Assembly: GCF_050633425.1 (NCBI RefSeq)
Contig: NZ_JBOEGM010000022.1
Span: 1 to 64,000, forward strand
Origin: Pelagimonas sp050633425
GTDB taxonomy: Bacteria > Pseudomonadota > Alphaproteobacteria > Rhodobacterales > Rhodobacteraceae
Length of the DNA stretch: 64,000 bases
Direction of reading: 5' to 3'
A program made the translations under genes and the position numbers. A model generated the notes under the pieces. The model ran no database searches and had not been told where the DNA came from. It saw nothing but the letters and a program-made list of their open reading frames with translations. Positions 26,970-34,892 of the stretch are shown here, in pieces. The stretch's first letter is position 1. Every line of letters begins with the position of its first letter.

Positions 26970-27394
26970 CAGAGCAATGCCAATTCCATATCGCGATGCT
27001 CAATGCCTGCGTCCATGACAATGCCGCCATGAGCCACAAATCCGAGAGCTTCATAAAACCCCAACGCAGGGACTTGCGCTTGCAGGATCACCTTGCCAAT
27101 TCCAGCGCGGTGTTGGGCCTGATCAATGGCCGCGCGCATCAACGCCTTGCCAAGCCCCGTTCCGCGTGCGGATGCCAACACACACACGCGGCCGACTTTG
27201 GCGTAGTCGTCACCGAATACCACGCGGGCCGTTCCCATAGGCGTTCCGTCGACCTCTCCAATCAGGTGCAGTGCCGTGTCATCGAATTCATCAAGCTCCA
27301 ACTCTTCGGGAACGTTTTGTTCGTCGATAAAAACCGTTCGGCGCAGGTCAAAGCAGATGTCTTTATCCGCATCCTCCGCCACGCGAACCATCAT
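26969..27394 (-). CDS. GNAT-family N-acetyltransferase
   Basis: This 141-residue acetyl-CoA-dependent acyltransferase has the GNAT core. Motif A is VGRVCVLASARGTGLGKALM near residues 67-86, with the RGTGLG pyrophosphate loop, and the C-terminal strand has ALGFYEALGFVAHG. The segment RRTVFIDEQNVPEELELDEF is typical of the ElaA/GNAT subgroup. The acceptor is unknown. The gene overlaps dapE upstream by four bases and DUF2064 downstream by one, forming a dapE-GNAT-DUF2064 operon. The first two codons are both ATG, so the exact start may shift by one residue. Confidence 0.87.
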   Translation of the reverse strand: MMVRVAEDADKDICFDLRRTVFIDEQNVPEELELDEFDDTALHLIGEVDGTPMGTARVVFGDDYAKVGRVCVLASARGTGLGKALMRAAIDQAQHRAGIGKVILQAQVPALGFYEALGFVAHGGIVMDAGIEHRDMELALL

Positions 27395-28536
27395 GCGAAA
27401 TAATCCGCCAAAATACGGGTGTAGATCGACTTGAGCTGATGGATTTGCGCAACCTCAACCCGTTCGTCGACAGCATGCATCGTCTTGCCAACCAACCCAA
27501 ATTCAACCACCGGGCAATGGCTTTTGACAAACCGAGCGTCCGATGTGCCTCCGGTCGTTGAGAGTTCAGGCGTGTTGCCGGTTTCCGCCTCAACCGCCTT
27601 GGCGATCAAATCGGACAGCGGGCCGGGAGGTGTGAGAAAGCTTTCGCCCGAGATTTTGATTTTGACGCTGGTCTTTGTTCCAAATTCGACATCCACTGTG
27701 GCGGCTTGGTCCCGAAGCCATTGGCTGAGCGATGCTCCGGTATGGTCGTCATTGAAGCGGATGTTCACACAGGCCGAGGTCTTGGCCGGGATGACGTTTG
27801 TCGCCGGGTTGCCGGTATCTAGTGTGACAACAGCCAAGGTTGAGGCATCAAAATGGCTCGTGCCTTGGTCAAGCTCGTGACTTGCCAGACGATCCATCAA
27901 ACGCACCATCGCAGGCAGTGGGTTGAGCGCGCGGTGAGGATAAGCGGAGTGCCCCTGTTTTCCTTCCACGTCAAACCAAGCGGACAAAGACCCGCGGCGC
28001 CCGATTTTCATCATCTGACCCATGTGATCGGGGCAAGTCGGTTCGCCGACAAGACACACGCTCATGGCCTCCTTTTCGGCGTCCATCCAGTCAAGCAGCG
28101 CCGTGGTGCCATCGGTGGCGTCGCCTTCTTCGTCGCCGGTGATCGCCAAAATGATGGCACCATCGGGGGGGGTGTCACGCACAAAGTCAATTGCGGCGGC
28201 GGCAAAGGCTGCGACGCCTGATTTCATATCTGTTGTGCCGCGCCCATACATAAAACCGTCAACGATTTCGGCACCAAACGGGGCCTTGGTCCAATCGGAT
28301 TCCTCGCCAATCGGAACAACGTCTGTGTGACCGTTGAAACCGAAGCTCTGTGGGTGTGCCTTGTCGCCCCAGCGCGCATATAGGTTCGGCGTGCCATTAC
28401 GGTCAACGCGCCAACACGAAAACCCGGCATCCGTCAGCAGCTCTTGAAGCAAGGTGAGCGCCCCGCCCTCGACAGGCGTCACAGAGGCGCATTGCACCAA
28501 CTTGGCGGTCAATTCGGCGGGATCGGTGCGGGTCAT
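27391..28536 (-). CDS. dapE: Succinyl-diaminopimelate desuccinylase
   Basis: This 381-residue M20-family zinc hydrolase removes succinate from N-succinyl-LL-diaminopimelate in lysine and peptidoglycan synthesis. Metal and catalytic motifs are FNGHTDVVPIG, YGRGTTDMKSG, ITGDEEGDA (catalytic Glu) and, at the end, TTGGTSDARF and EFGLVGKTMHAVDE. The length matches DapE. A GGAG ribosome-binding site precedes the ATG. dapD lies nearby at 30.5-31.4 kb on the same strand, separated by the Hint gene on the other strand and two small genes. Confidence 0.94.
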   Translation of the reverse strand: MTRTDPAELTAKLVQCASVTPVEGGALTLLQELLTDAGFSCWRVDRNGTPNLYARWGDKAHPQSFGFNGHTDVVPIGEESDWTKAPFGAEIVDGFMYGRGTTDMKSGVAAFAAAAIDFVRDTPPDGAIILAITGDEEGDATDGTTALLDWMDAEKEAMSVCLVGEPTCPDHMGQMMKIGRRGSLSAWFDVEGKQGHSAYPHRALNPLPAMVRLMDRLASHELDQGTSHFDASTLAVVTLDTGNPATNVIPAKTSACVNIRFNDDHTGASLSQWLRDQAATVDVEFGTKTSVKIKISGESFLTPPGPLSDLIAKAVEAETGNTPELSTTGGTSDARFVKSHCPVVEFGLVGKTMHAVDERVEVAQIHQLKSIYTRILADYFA

Positions 28537-28757
28537 GGGCGGTCTCCTTGATCTGTGGGGAACTGGCTAGCGCAGACCACGCGGATGCGCAAATGTTGCG
28601 TAAATACATCGGCATGTTTTAGGGAAAAGGCCCTATTTCGGCCAAAACCGATTGCGCTTGGTCAATCTGGACTTTGATGCGCGATCCGTTTACCGTTTGG
28701 CAGGCGTTGCATTTTTGCAAAGACACGAAGCAATGCCTCCGAGCAGGAGTACAGCAG

Positions 28758-29831
28758 ATGAGTTGGATTGCGTTGTCAGGCCAGGGGAAATCCTGGGTCT
28801 GCCCCCGGGTTTTCGGGGGGGGAATAGAGCAGCGCGACAGGTTGATGGCACGTGGGTCGATTATGATCGAAACGCGGTTGTCTCCCGAGGGGCGGCCACA
28901 AACGCTTTTGTCCTATGAACGCGCCCATCCGTGGATCGGTGCCATTTCATTTCGCGCGGTTCCAGGCGGAGGGATCGTCCTTGTCATGACCCAAGGCGAT
29001 GAAGTGTTCCATACGGTTTTGCAAAATCAACAGGACGCGCGCACCGATGTTATTCGGGTGACATTTAGCTGGGACAGCGAGGCGCGCTTTGGTCAGATTT
29101 CCGTAGAACGCCCCGAAAGCGATACTGTGATCGTTGAGACCACCCCAGCGCCGCCACCGCTTTTGGTCGAAGACATCTTTACGTTGGCGCGGCGACCTCA
29201 ATTGGTTGAGTTGGATCCAGATGTGATCTTTTTCGCTGTGTCAGACGAAATCGAAGCCGTGGGGCCAATGCCATCGCTGGCGGCACAGGTGCCAGTGATG
29301 ACATCCACCGGATACCGCCCAGTATCGGAATTGCGGTGCGGTGACACGGTCCACACCTATCAAAGTGGCCTTGTGCCCGTGCTGCACCGTGTATCGCGTG
29401 TCGTTCCGGCGTTAGGGTCTTTTCAGCCGGTTCGCTTGTGTGCCCCCTACCTCGGGTTGACCCGCGATTTGGTTGTGGCACCACATCAGCGTTTGGTGAT
29501 TGGCGGCTCTGAAGTCGAATATATTTTTGGCCGCGAGGCGGTTTTGGTGCCGGCGCTTAGCCTCGTGAACGGTTTCACCGCCGTCTACGAAGAAGGGCTG
29601 CAAATGGTGGAATATCACCAATTGCTTTTGCCGGGGCACGAGCCATTGATCGCCTCAGGTGCGGAAATGGAAAGCCTTTATGTCGGTCGATTGCGGCGGC
29701 AGGCCAAGCAGCTGAGCCAAACCTTACTTGCAGATGTGCCGCGCAATTTGATGCCGGAACATGCTCGGTGCGGCCTCAAGGTTTTGGGGCCATTTGAAGC
29801 CATCACCCTGGCAGAAGCGCGCGCCGCCTAG
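28758..29831 (+). CDS. Hint-domain (Hedgehog/intein-like) protein
   Basis: This 357-residue protein starts at an ATG eight bases after a CAGGAG site; a longer frame from 28674 lacks one. Residues 1-165 form a beta-rich region of unknown role. The Hint_2-type domain follows (about 180-330): VMTSTGYRPVSELRCGDTVHT, then LVVAPHQRLVIGG with the conserved histidine. The nucleophilic Cys/Ser that normally opens a Hint domain is not present at the expected place (PSLAAQVPVMTSTG), so self-splicing or autocleavage is doubtful. Related proteins are common and multicopy in Rhodobacterales, with unknown function. Its stop overlaps the end of the convergent gene by four bases. Confidence 0.8.
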   Translation: MSWIALSGQGKSWVCPRVFGGGIEQRDRLMARGSIMIETRLSPEGRPQTLLSYERAHPWIGAISFRAVPGGGIVLVMTQGDEVFHTVLQNQQDARTDVIRVTFSWDSEARFGQISVERPESDTVIVETTPAPPPLLVEDIFTLARRPQLVELDPDVIFFAVSDEIEAVGPMPSLAAQVPVMTSTGYRPVSELRCGDTVHTYQSGLVPVLHRVSRVVPALGSFQPVRLCAPYLGLTRDLVVAPHQRLVIGGSEVEYIFGREAVLVPALSLVNGFTAVYEEGLQMVEYHQLLLPGHEPLIASGAEMESLYVGRLRRQAKQLSQTLLADVPRNLMPEHARCGLKVLGPFEAITLAEARAA

Positions 29832-30175
29832 TCGTCTTTGTCAAAAAAGGGCGACACCTGCGCGACAATGACCGCGTTTTCGGCCAAAGCCCGATCCATC
29901 AACTCGATCTCTTCGTCAGGAATGTCATGTCCTTGCTCGCGCCGCTCTTCGAGCGTGCCATAGCCGGTCACATCCAGTGGCGCCGTATCGGCCTGTTTCA
30001 GGATCGCAACCGTTTCACGAACGGCCTCGGCCTCGTCCACCCCGGAGGCATAGCACATCAGCGCCGCGCCCGTGCTGTCCTTGGGCAACCCGTCACCGTC
30101 CTTGCGACCGATTTCAACCAGCAGGGTGAAAACCTTGTGTTTGCGCTTTTTGGCGGTCTTTTTTTCTGTGGTCAT
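29828..30175 (-). CDS. Conserved small protein of unknown function
   Basis: This 115-residue, highly charged cytoplasmic protein has a lysine-rich start (TTEKKTAKKRKHK), an alpha/beta core with VDEAEAVRETVAILKQADT and an acidic end (DKDD). No signal peptide or membrane segment is present. I recognise no characterised family. It overlaps the start of its upstream neighbour's stop by four bases and so belongs to the dapD operon, where it is the last gene. Confidence 0.75.
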   Translation of the reverse strand: MTTEKKTAKKRKHKVFTLLVEIGRKDGDGLPKDSTGAALMCYASGVDEAEAVRETVAILKQADTAPLDVTGYGTLEERREQGHDIPDEEIELMDRALAENAVIVAQVSPFFDKDD

Positions 30176-30543
30176 TGCTCAGGGCACCGTTCAAAATAAG
30201 AGGCATAGCCATCGCGGATAATGGTCAAGCCTGGAGGGCTCGACAAAAGCATCATCCGGTGTTCATAGGTCATGCCTTCGCCATTGCACTTTGCGTCATA
30301 AAGCGTGGCATTCATCCCGCGCACGGCCACTGGCTCGGTCAGAGTGCAGCGGTTCTCAACGCCTTCAAAGCTGTTGTCTTGCACCGAAATCGCACCGCCA
30401 TCGGCACCAACGCGCTGGCAATCCCAGTTCTCGGCTTGGCCTTCAGGATAGTATAAACCATCGTAAGGGCCAGCAGAGGCGGCGGGGGCCAGCCCAATGG
30501 CAAGCCCCACAGTCACGCAGAATGATAGACTGCGCGCCAACAT
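30172..30543 (-). CDS. Small secreted protein of unknown function
   Basis: This 123-residue protein has a signal peptide (about 1-24, ending ASA-GP). The mature domain has cysteines in WDCQRVG, NRCTLTE, DAKCNGEG and ERCPEQ, which suggests two disulphides, and begins YDGLYYPEG. It lies between dapD and the charged small protein with overlapping ends, so it is co-transcribed with dapD. I do not recognise a function; the gene arrangement alone does not support a role in lysine synthesis. Confidence 0.78.
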   Translation of the reverse strand: MLARSLSFCVTVGLAIGLAPAASAGPYDGLYYPEGQAENWDCQRVGADGGAISVQDNSFEGVENRCTLTEPVAVRGMNATLYDAKCNGEGMTYEHRMMLLSSPPGLTIIRDGYASYFERCPEQ

Positions 30544-31370
30544 CAGTCGCGCAACAGTTCGTTGATGCCGGTCTTGGAACGGGTCCGTTCGTCAACACGT
30601 TTCACGATAACAGCACAATAGAGATTGATACCGTTTTTTGATGGCATGGAGCCTGCAACAACCACCGAATAGGGCGGCACTTCGCCATACATCACTTCGC
30701 CGGTTTCGCGATCAACGATCTTGGTGGACTGGCCGATAAACACACCCATCCCCAAAACTGACCCTTCGCGCACGATGCAGCCTTCGACAACTTCAGAGCG
30801 GGCACCGATGAAGCAGTTGTCTTCGATGATGGTCGGGCCAGCCTGCATTGGCTCGAGCACGCCGCCGATGCCAACGCCGCCCGAGAGGTGGACGTTTTTA
30901 CCAATTTGGGCACAGCTGCCGACGGTTGCCCATGTGTCAACCATGGTGCCTTCGTCAACATGCGCGCCGAGGTTCACAAAAGAGGGCATCAGCACAACAC
31001 CGGGTGCGATATAGGCGGATTTGCGAACGATGGCGTTGGGAACGGCGCGGAAGCCAGCAGCTTTCCACTGGTTGTCGCCCCAGCCTTTGAATTTGCTGTC
31101 GACCTTGTCCCACCAGCCAGAGCCTTGTGGGCCACCGTCTTGCTGTTCCATGTCCTTGATCCGGAAGCCCAGCAGAACCGCTTTTTTGGCCCACTGGTTT
31201 ACGTGCCAACTGCCATCGGCCTGCTTTTCAGCGACGCGTAGCTTACCGCTATCGAGCGCATTCAGCGTATCTTCAATAGCCTCGCGGGTTTCGCCGGTTG
31301 TGGCCGGTGTGATGGTGTCGCGCGCGTCCCACGCGGCTTCGATGGCTGTTTCAAGCTGGGCATTGGACAT
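30543..31370 (-). CDS. dapD: 2,3,4,5-tetrahydropyridine-2,6-dicarboxylate N-succinyltransferase
   Basis: This 275-residue enzyme succinylates tetrahydrodipicolinate with succinyl-CoA, the step two before DapE in diaminopimelate and lysine synthesis. The N-terminal helical domain (1-100) is followed by the left-handed beta-helix of hexapeptide repeats, seen in PSFVNLGAHVDEGTMVDTW, GVGIGGVLEP and NCFIGARSEVVEGC. The conserved aspartate/glutamate catalytic region lies around VDEGTMVDT. The length matches DapD. A GGAG site precedes the ATG. It heads a three-gene operon. Confidence 0.95.
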   Translation of the reverse strand: MSNAQLETAIEAAWDARDTITPATTGETREAIEDTLNALDSGKLRVAEKQADGSWHVNQWAKKAVLLGFRIKDMEQQDGGPQGSGWWDKVDSKFKGWGDNQWKAAGFRAVPNAIVRKSAYIAPGVVLMPSFVNLGAHVDEGTMVDTWATVGSCAQIGKNVHLSGGVGIGGVLEPMQAGPTIIEDNCFIGARSEVVEGCIVREGSVLGMGVFIGQSTKIVDRETGEVMYGEVPPYSVVVAGSMPSKNGINLYCAVIVKRVDERTRSKTGINELLRD

Positions 31371-31773
31371 GGGGAAAGCTCCGGTCTCTTAGATTCCGAA
31401 GGTTGATAGCCAAAGCGCGGCCCCGCGTCACCCCAGCAGAGAAGATTAAAAGCTGAGATCGGGTTTTATTCCGAGATTCAGTACCCGCCACACCTTCCCA
31501 AGAGGGCGATGTTGCCGGACCGCCACCCTTTTGGCCCGCTCGGGGGACCAGTCGGGCTTGCGCACAAGCTAGGTATCGGCCAGCATCGAGAACCTTCGAT
31601 GCCTTGGCATCTGAAAGACATTGATCCCGTGGTGTATCGGTCTCTGCACGGTTGGACAGGTAGCCACGCTCCGATCAAAAACTATCGGCGACTGCAGGGG
31701 AAATGTGGGAAAGGCTTATGTTTGTCTGGGCCGGTCGCATTTCATTTACTGGTGTAACGGAAACCAACAGGCT
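31371..31773. other. Intergenic region between divergent dapD and LOG genes
   Basis: No convincing gene was found in this stretch of about 400 bases; frames on both strands look like chance translations. It must hold the dapD promoter on the minus strand and the LOG promoter on the plus strand. Its right edge leads into a hairpin listed separately. Confidence 0.5.
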
Positions 31774-31800
31774 ACTCCTTAAGGTCTGAGTTTAAGGAGT
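31774..31800 (+). promoter_or_regulatory. Hairpin that would hide the ribosome-binding site of the LOG gene
   Basis: ACTCCTTAA (31774-31782) pairs perfectly with TTAAGGAGT (31792-31800) across a 9-base loop. The 3' arm contains the AAGGAG ribosome-binding site of the ATG at 31806. In the mRNA the site would be double-stranded, so translation could depend on melting, a ligand or another RNA. Confidence 0.5.
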
Positions 31801-31805
31801 TGTTC

Positions 31806-32648
31806 ATGAAAGACGATCGCCGCAGCAGGTTTCGCGACGCCCATACCGATTTAGATACAGCAGAGCATATCCCAGATACCGCGCAGACGCGGTCGCCCTC
31901 GTATAGTTTGGCATTTGCCGACGAAGGTTTTTTGTGCCGAGATGAGCTGCGCCCGGTGCGGCTTCAACTTGAACTGCTCAAACCGGAACTGTTGTTGGAT
32001 GAGCAGGGCATTGAATCAACGATTGTTTTGTTTGGAGGCGCTCGGATTCCGGCACCTGCTGACAAAGACAAGGCCCGGACAAAAACCTTGGCGGATCTTT
32101 CGCGGTTTTATGAGGAAGCTCGTAGTTTTGCCCGGCTGATGACACGCAAGGCAATCGCAACCGGGAACCGTGATTTCGTGGTTGTGACCGGCGGTGGTCC
32201 CGGTGTGATGGAAGCTGGGAACCGGGGCGCTGAAGAGGAAGGCGGAGTTTCAATCGGCCTCAACATTGTATTGCCCCATGAGCAGGCCCCCAATCCCTAT
32301 GTCACGCCAAAACTTGCGTTCAATTTCCACTATTTTGCGATCCGAAAAATGCACTTTTTGATGCGCGCACGGGCGGTTTGCGTGTTCCCGGGCGGGTTCG
32401 GTACGCTTGATGAGCTGTTTGAATCGCTCACGCTCATTCAAACTGGGCGGATGCAACGTGTGCCGATTTTGCTGTTTGGCCGTGAGTTTTGGGAAAAGAT
32501 TGTCAACTGGGACGCATTGAAAGATGCCGGAACCATCAGCCCAGAAGACCTTGATCTGTTTCGGTTTGTTGAAACAGGAGAAGAGGCTGCTGAGATCATT
32601 GAAAATTGGGAGCCAGCCCCCGCAAGAAGCGATATTCCTGGGCGCTAA
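31806..32648 (+). CDS. LOG-family protein (TIGR00730, nucleoside 5'-monophosphate phosphoribohydrolase type)
   Basis: This 280-residue Rossmann-fold protein belongs to the LOG/YgdH group, whose members release the base from nucleoside monophosphates; some make cytokinins. The phosphate-binding motif GGGPGVMEAGNRGA lies near residues 128-141 and the LOG signature PGGFGTLDELFE near 196-207. The first 85 residues form an extension found in the longer YgdH-type members. The ATG at 31806 is six bases after AAGGAG; an in-frame TTG at 31800 overlaps the hairpin. The physiological substrate is unknown. Confidence 0.87.
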   Translation: MKDDRRSRFRDAHTDLDTAEHIPDTAQTRSPSYSLAFADEGFLCRDELRPVRLQLELLKPELLLDEQGIESTIVLFGGARIPAPADKDKARTKTLADLSRFYEEARSFARLMTRKAIATGNRDFVVVTGGGPGVMEAGNRGAEEEGGVSIGLNIVLPHEQAPNPYVTPKLAFNFHYFAIRKMHFLMRARAVCVFPGGFGTLDELFESLTLIQTGRMQRVPILLFGREFWEKIVNWDALKDAGTISPEDLDLFRFVETGEEAAEIIENWEPAPARSDIPGR

Positions 32649-32682
32649 AGTTTTTCTGGGGCGCTAAACTTTGAAAGCAGGT

Positions 32683-34557
32683 TCAAGCCGATCCGTCTTG
32701 GACCTGCTCTGTTTCCAACCGGCGTTCGACCCAACGCGCGATGACTTTGCGGGCGGCGTCTTCGTCACGGTTCTCAATCGCGCTGCGCAATTCGCGAAGC
32801 GCCGTGGCAATTTCAAATTCTGACAACAACGTCTCCTGCGCACGCAGAATTTTCGGATGCGGTGTCGTGAGCATGTCAGGAGAAATGAGCAACTCTTCGT
32901 GGAGTTTCTCGCCTTTGCGAAGCCCGGTGATCGCAATTTCGATATCGCCCTGAGGGTTTTCGTCAGACCGAACGGAATACCCAGCGGCTTCGATCATCTG
33001 ACGGGCCAGTTTGCGGATCGGAACCGGCTTGCCCATGTCCAACACAAAAACGTCACCGCCGCGCGCAAACGACCCGGCCAACAAGACCAGTCGTGCTGCT
33101 TCAGAGATGGTCATGAAATAGCGGGTGACCGCAGGATCGGTTAGGGTAACGGGGCCGCCGCGTGCGATCTGTTCTTCAAACAGCGGAATCACAGAGCCAC
33201 TGGACCCCAGAACATTCCCAAACCGCACCATTGAAAACTGTGTGCCATCGTTGCGGGTGGCCAGATCTTGGATCACCAGTTCAGCAAGACGTTTTGAGGC
33301 ACCCATGACATTGGTCGGCCGAACAGCCTTGTCAGAAGACACCAGAATAAACCGGTCAACACCTGCTTCACGCGCTGCATCGGCGATGATTTTTGTGCCA
33401 AGAACGTTGTTTGTCAAACCTGCGATGGGATTGCATTCGACCAAGGGCAGATGTTTGTAGGCCGCCGCATGGAGCACAACTTCTATGCCGTGTTCGCTCA
33501 AGACTTCGCTCAGCAGACCGGCGTTTTGAACCGATCCCAAAATTGGAACGACCTTTAAACCGTCGCTGAGTTCCCGAAGTTCTTTGTCGATGTTGTAGAG
33601 GGCTAACTCTGAGTGATCGAGCAACACAACACAGGCGGGTTTACAGGCGATCAGCTGACGGCACAGTTCAGACCCGATAGATCCTCCGGCACCGGTCACA
33701 AGAATGCGACGGTTACTATAGGCTTCGCTGACACTGGGGAGCTCATTTTCAAGCCGGTTCCGGCCAAGCAGATCGTCCATGGACACCGCAGTAACGCTTT
33801 TCTTGAGCGCGCCATCGCCGACAAGCGACGCAAACGAAGGCAAGGCATGCACTTCGCTGCCAAGGTGGCGCAACCCATGTGCGATACGGGCCAAAGCGGG
33901 TTGATTCAGGGAAGGCATCGCTAGGACGATGCGATCAACAGGGTTCTTTTCGGTAAGCTCGGCTATATGTGACGGGGCATGTACACGCAGGCCTGCAATC
34001 ACGCTGCTTTGAAGCGTCGGATTGTCGTCGATAAAGGCAATGGGGTTGATGGAGTTGTCTTGACGCAACGCGGCAACCAATTGTTGCCCGGTTTTGCCGG
34101 CACCATATACGAGAATCCGCATGCGATCGGAGCCGCGGCGATAGATTTCAAGCGTGATCTGTCGGAGTACAATCCGCCATGATGCTGAAAAAACCAGAAC
34201 GAGAAGGCTAAACACCACGCAAACAGCAGCGGGGACCGGGAGGCCAAAAATCTTGCCCATCCCAAAACAAGCGACACCGAGTGTAACAGCCAACGGAACG
34301 GTGCGGATGATGCCGCGCATTTCATAGGCGTTTAGTTTGGTCTGTGGCAAACCAAGGCGCCATCCCGCGGCCGACCCCAACAGGACCAAGCCAAGAACGA
34401 CCGGGGCAAATTGTGCCGTGGTTGCGGCGGCCAGAGTGATGGGAGCTGTTAAAATATAGGCAGTGAGCAATGCGATTGGGATGACCAAAGCGTCGACCAC
34501 GGCGAAAACCAGCGATTTCTGCTGGCGCGACATGCTGGTCACGAGCTCAAAAAACAT
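32683..34557 (-). CDS. Membrane-bound nucleotide-sugar epimerase/dehydratase (CapD/WbpM/PglF type)
   Basis: This 624-residue inner-membrane enzyme modifies UDP-linked sugars for surface polysaccharide or glycan synthesis. Four hydrophobic segments occupy about residues 15-125. A CoA-binding-like Rossmann region follows (MRILVYGAGKTGQQL near 145), then the short-chain dehydrogenase domain from about 285 (ILVTGAGGSIGSELCRQL). In place of the usual YxxxK the active site is SSDKAVRPTNVMGASKR near 405-421, as in the FlaA1/PglF 4,6-dehydratases. It stands alone, with no polysaccharide cluster in the window. Length and architecture match the family. Confidence 0.9.
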   Translation of the reverse strand: MFFELVTSMSRQQKSLVFAVVDALVIPIALLTAYILTAPITLAAATTAQFAPVVLGLVLLGSAAGWRLGLPQTKLNAYEMRGIIRTVPLAVTLGVACFGMGKIFGLPVPAAVCVVFSLLVLVFSASWRIVLRQITLEIYRRGSDRMRILVYGAGKTGQQLVAALRQDNSINPIAFIDDNPTLQSSVIAGLRVHAPSHIAELTEKNPVDRIVLAMPSLNQPALARIAHGLRHLGSEVHALPSFASLVGDGALKKSVTAVSMDDLLGRNRLENELPSVSEAYSNRRILVTGAGGSIGSELCRQLIACKPACVVLLDHSELALYNIDKELRELSDGLKVVPILGSVQNAGLLSEVLSEHGIEVVLHAAAYKHLPLVECNPIAGLTNNVLGTKIIADAAREAGVDRFILVSSDKAVRPTNVMGASKRLAELVIQDLATRNDGTQFSMVRFGNVLGSSGSVIPLFEEQIARGGPVTLTDPAVTRYFMTISEAARLVLLAGSFARGGDVFVLDMGKPVPIRKLARQMIEAAGYSVRSDENPQGDIEIAITGLRKGEKLHEELLISPDMLTTPHPKILRAQETLLSEFEIATALRELRSAIENRDEDAARKVIARWVERRLETEQVQDGSA

Positions 34558-34703
34558 CGTCTCTGTCCTTAGGGCTTAGCCCGGTATTGTTATTTTTATC
34601 TGCAGGTTACCCTAAAACGACGGTGTAATGCAACCAGTGGGTGTCTCTGCGCTAGGTTAAGCCCTGAATAAGTTAAGGAACGGTTAGAGGGCAAGGAGCC
34701 AAT

Positions 34704-34829
34704 ATTGATAGGCGCGAAAATAGGCGATATGTCGCGACATTTCTGCTGAATTTAGTGGCACTTTTGCTGCTTGTGCTCGTGGCGTCAGAATTTCGGCACA
34801 ATCAGGCCTTTCACACAAAGCTATGCTGA
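34704..34829 (+). CDS. Possible 41-residue single-span membrane protein with a non-standard start
   Basis: A frame with no ATG, GTG or TTG at the right place reads DRRENRRYVATFLLNLVA then a leucine/valine-rich stretch, then a short polar tail ending LC. This is a basic N-terminus followed by one membrane helix, an unusual pattern for random DNA. An AAGGAG site at 34693-34698 lies five bases before ATT at 34704, and ATT is a known though rare start codon. The frame may instead be a chance product or a remnant. It ends 64 bases before asd. Confidence 0.25.
   Translation: MDRRENRRYVATFLLNLVALLLLVLVASEFRHNQAFHTKLC
34726..34743. promoter_or_regulatory. 18-bp palindrome, possible operator
   Basis: GATATGTCGCGACATTTC is symmetrical except for one base pair (third from the ends), with a perfect 12-bp core ATGTCGCGACAT. 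It sits about 150 bases before asd and 170 bases before the divergent dehydratase. Its length and symmetry fit a dimeric repressor site. I cannot name the regulator. Confidence 0.3.
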
Positions 34830-34892
34830 GATATTGAGCGCCAGCCGCACGGGGCTCCTCCCGGCGCGCAAATGTACCTTAAGGAGGGCCAA

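Larger units (their letters stand above)
34558..34892. other. Intergenic region upstream of asd
   Basis: This stretch lies between the divergent sugar-dehydratase and asd genes. It holds a near-perfect 18-bp palindrome and a possible 41-codon membrane-protein frame, both listed separately. The asd ribosome-binding site AAGGAGG is at 34881-34887. Nothing else was recognised. Confidence 0.5.

Noticed and set aside
31509..31757. 82-codon ORF in the dapD-LOG gap
   Set aside because: No ribosome-binding site or family pattern, and equally long frames exist on the other strand.
32641..32678. Tandem copies of GGGCGCTAAA with T-runs around the LOG-gene stop
   Set aside because: Looks like a short slippage duplication; the possible AAAGTTT/AAACTTT stem is too AT-rich to be a convincing terminator.
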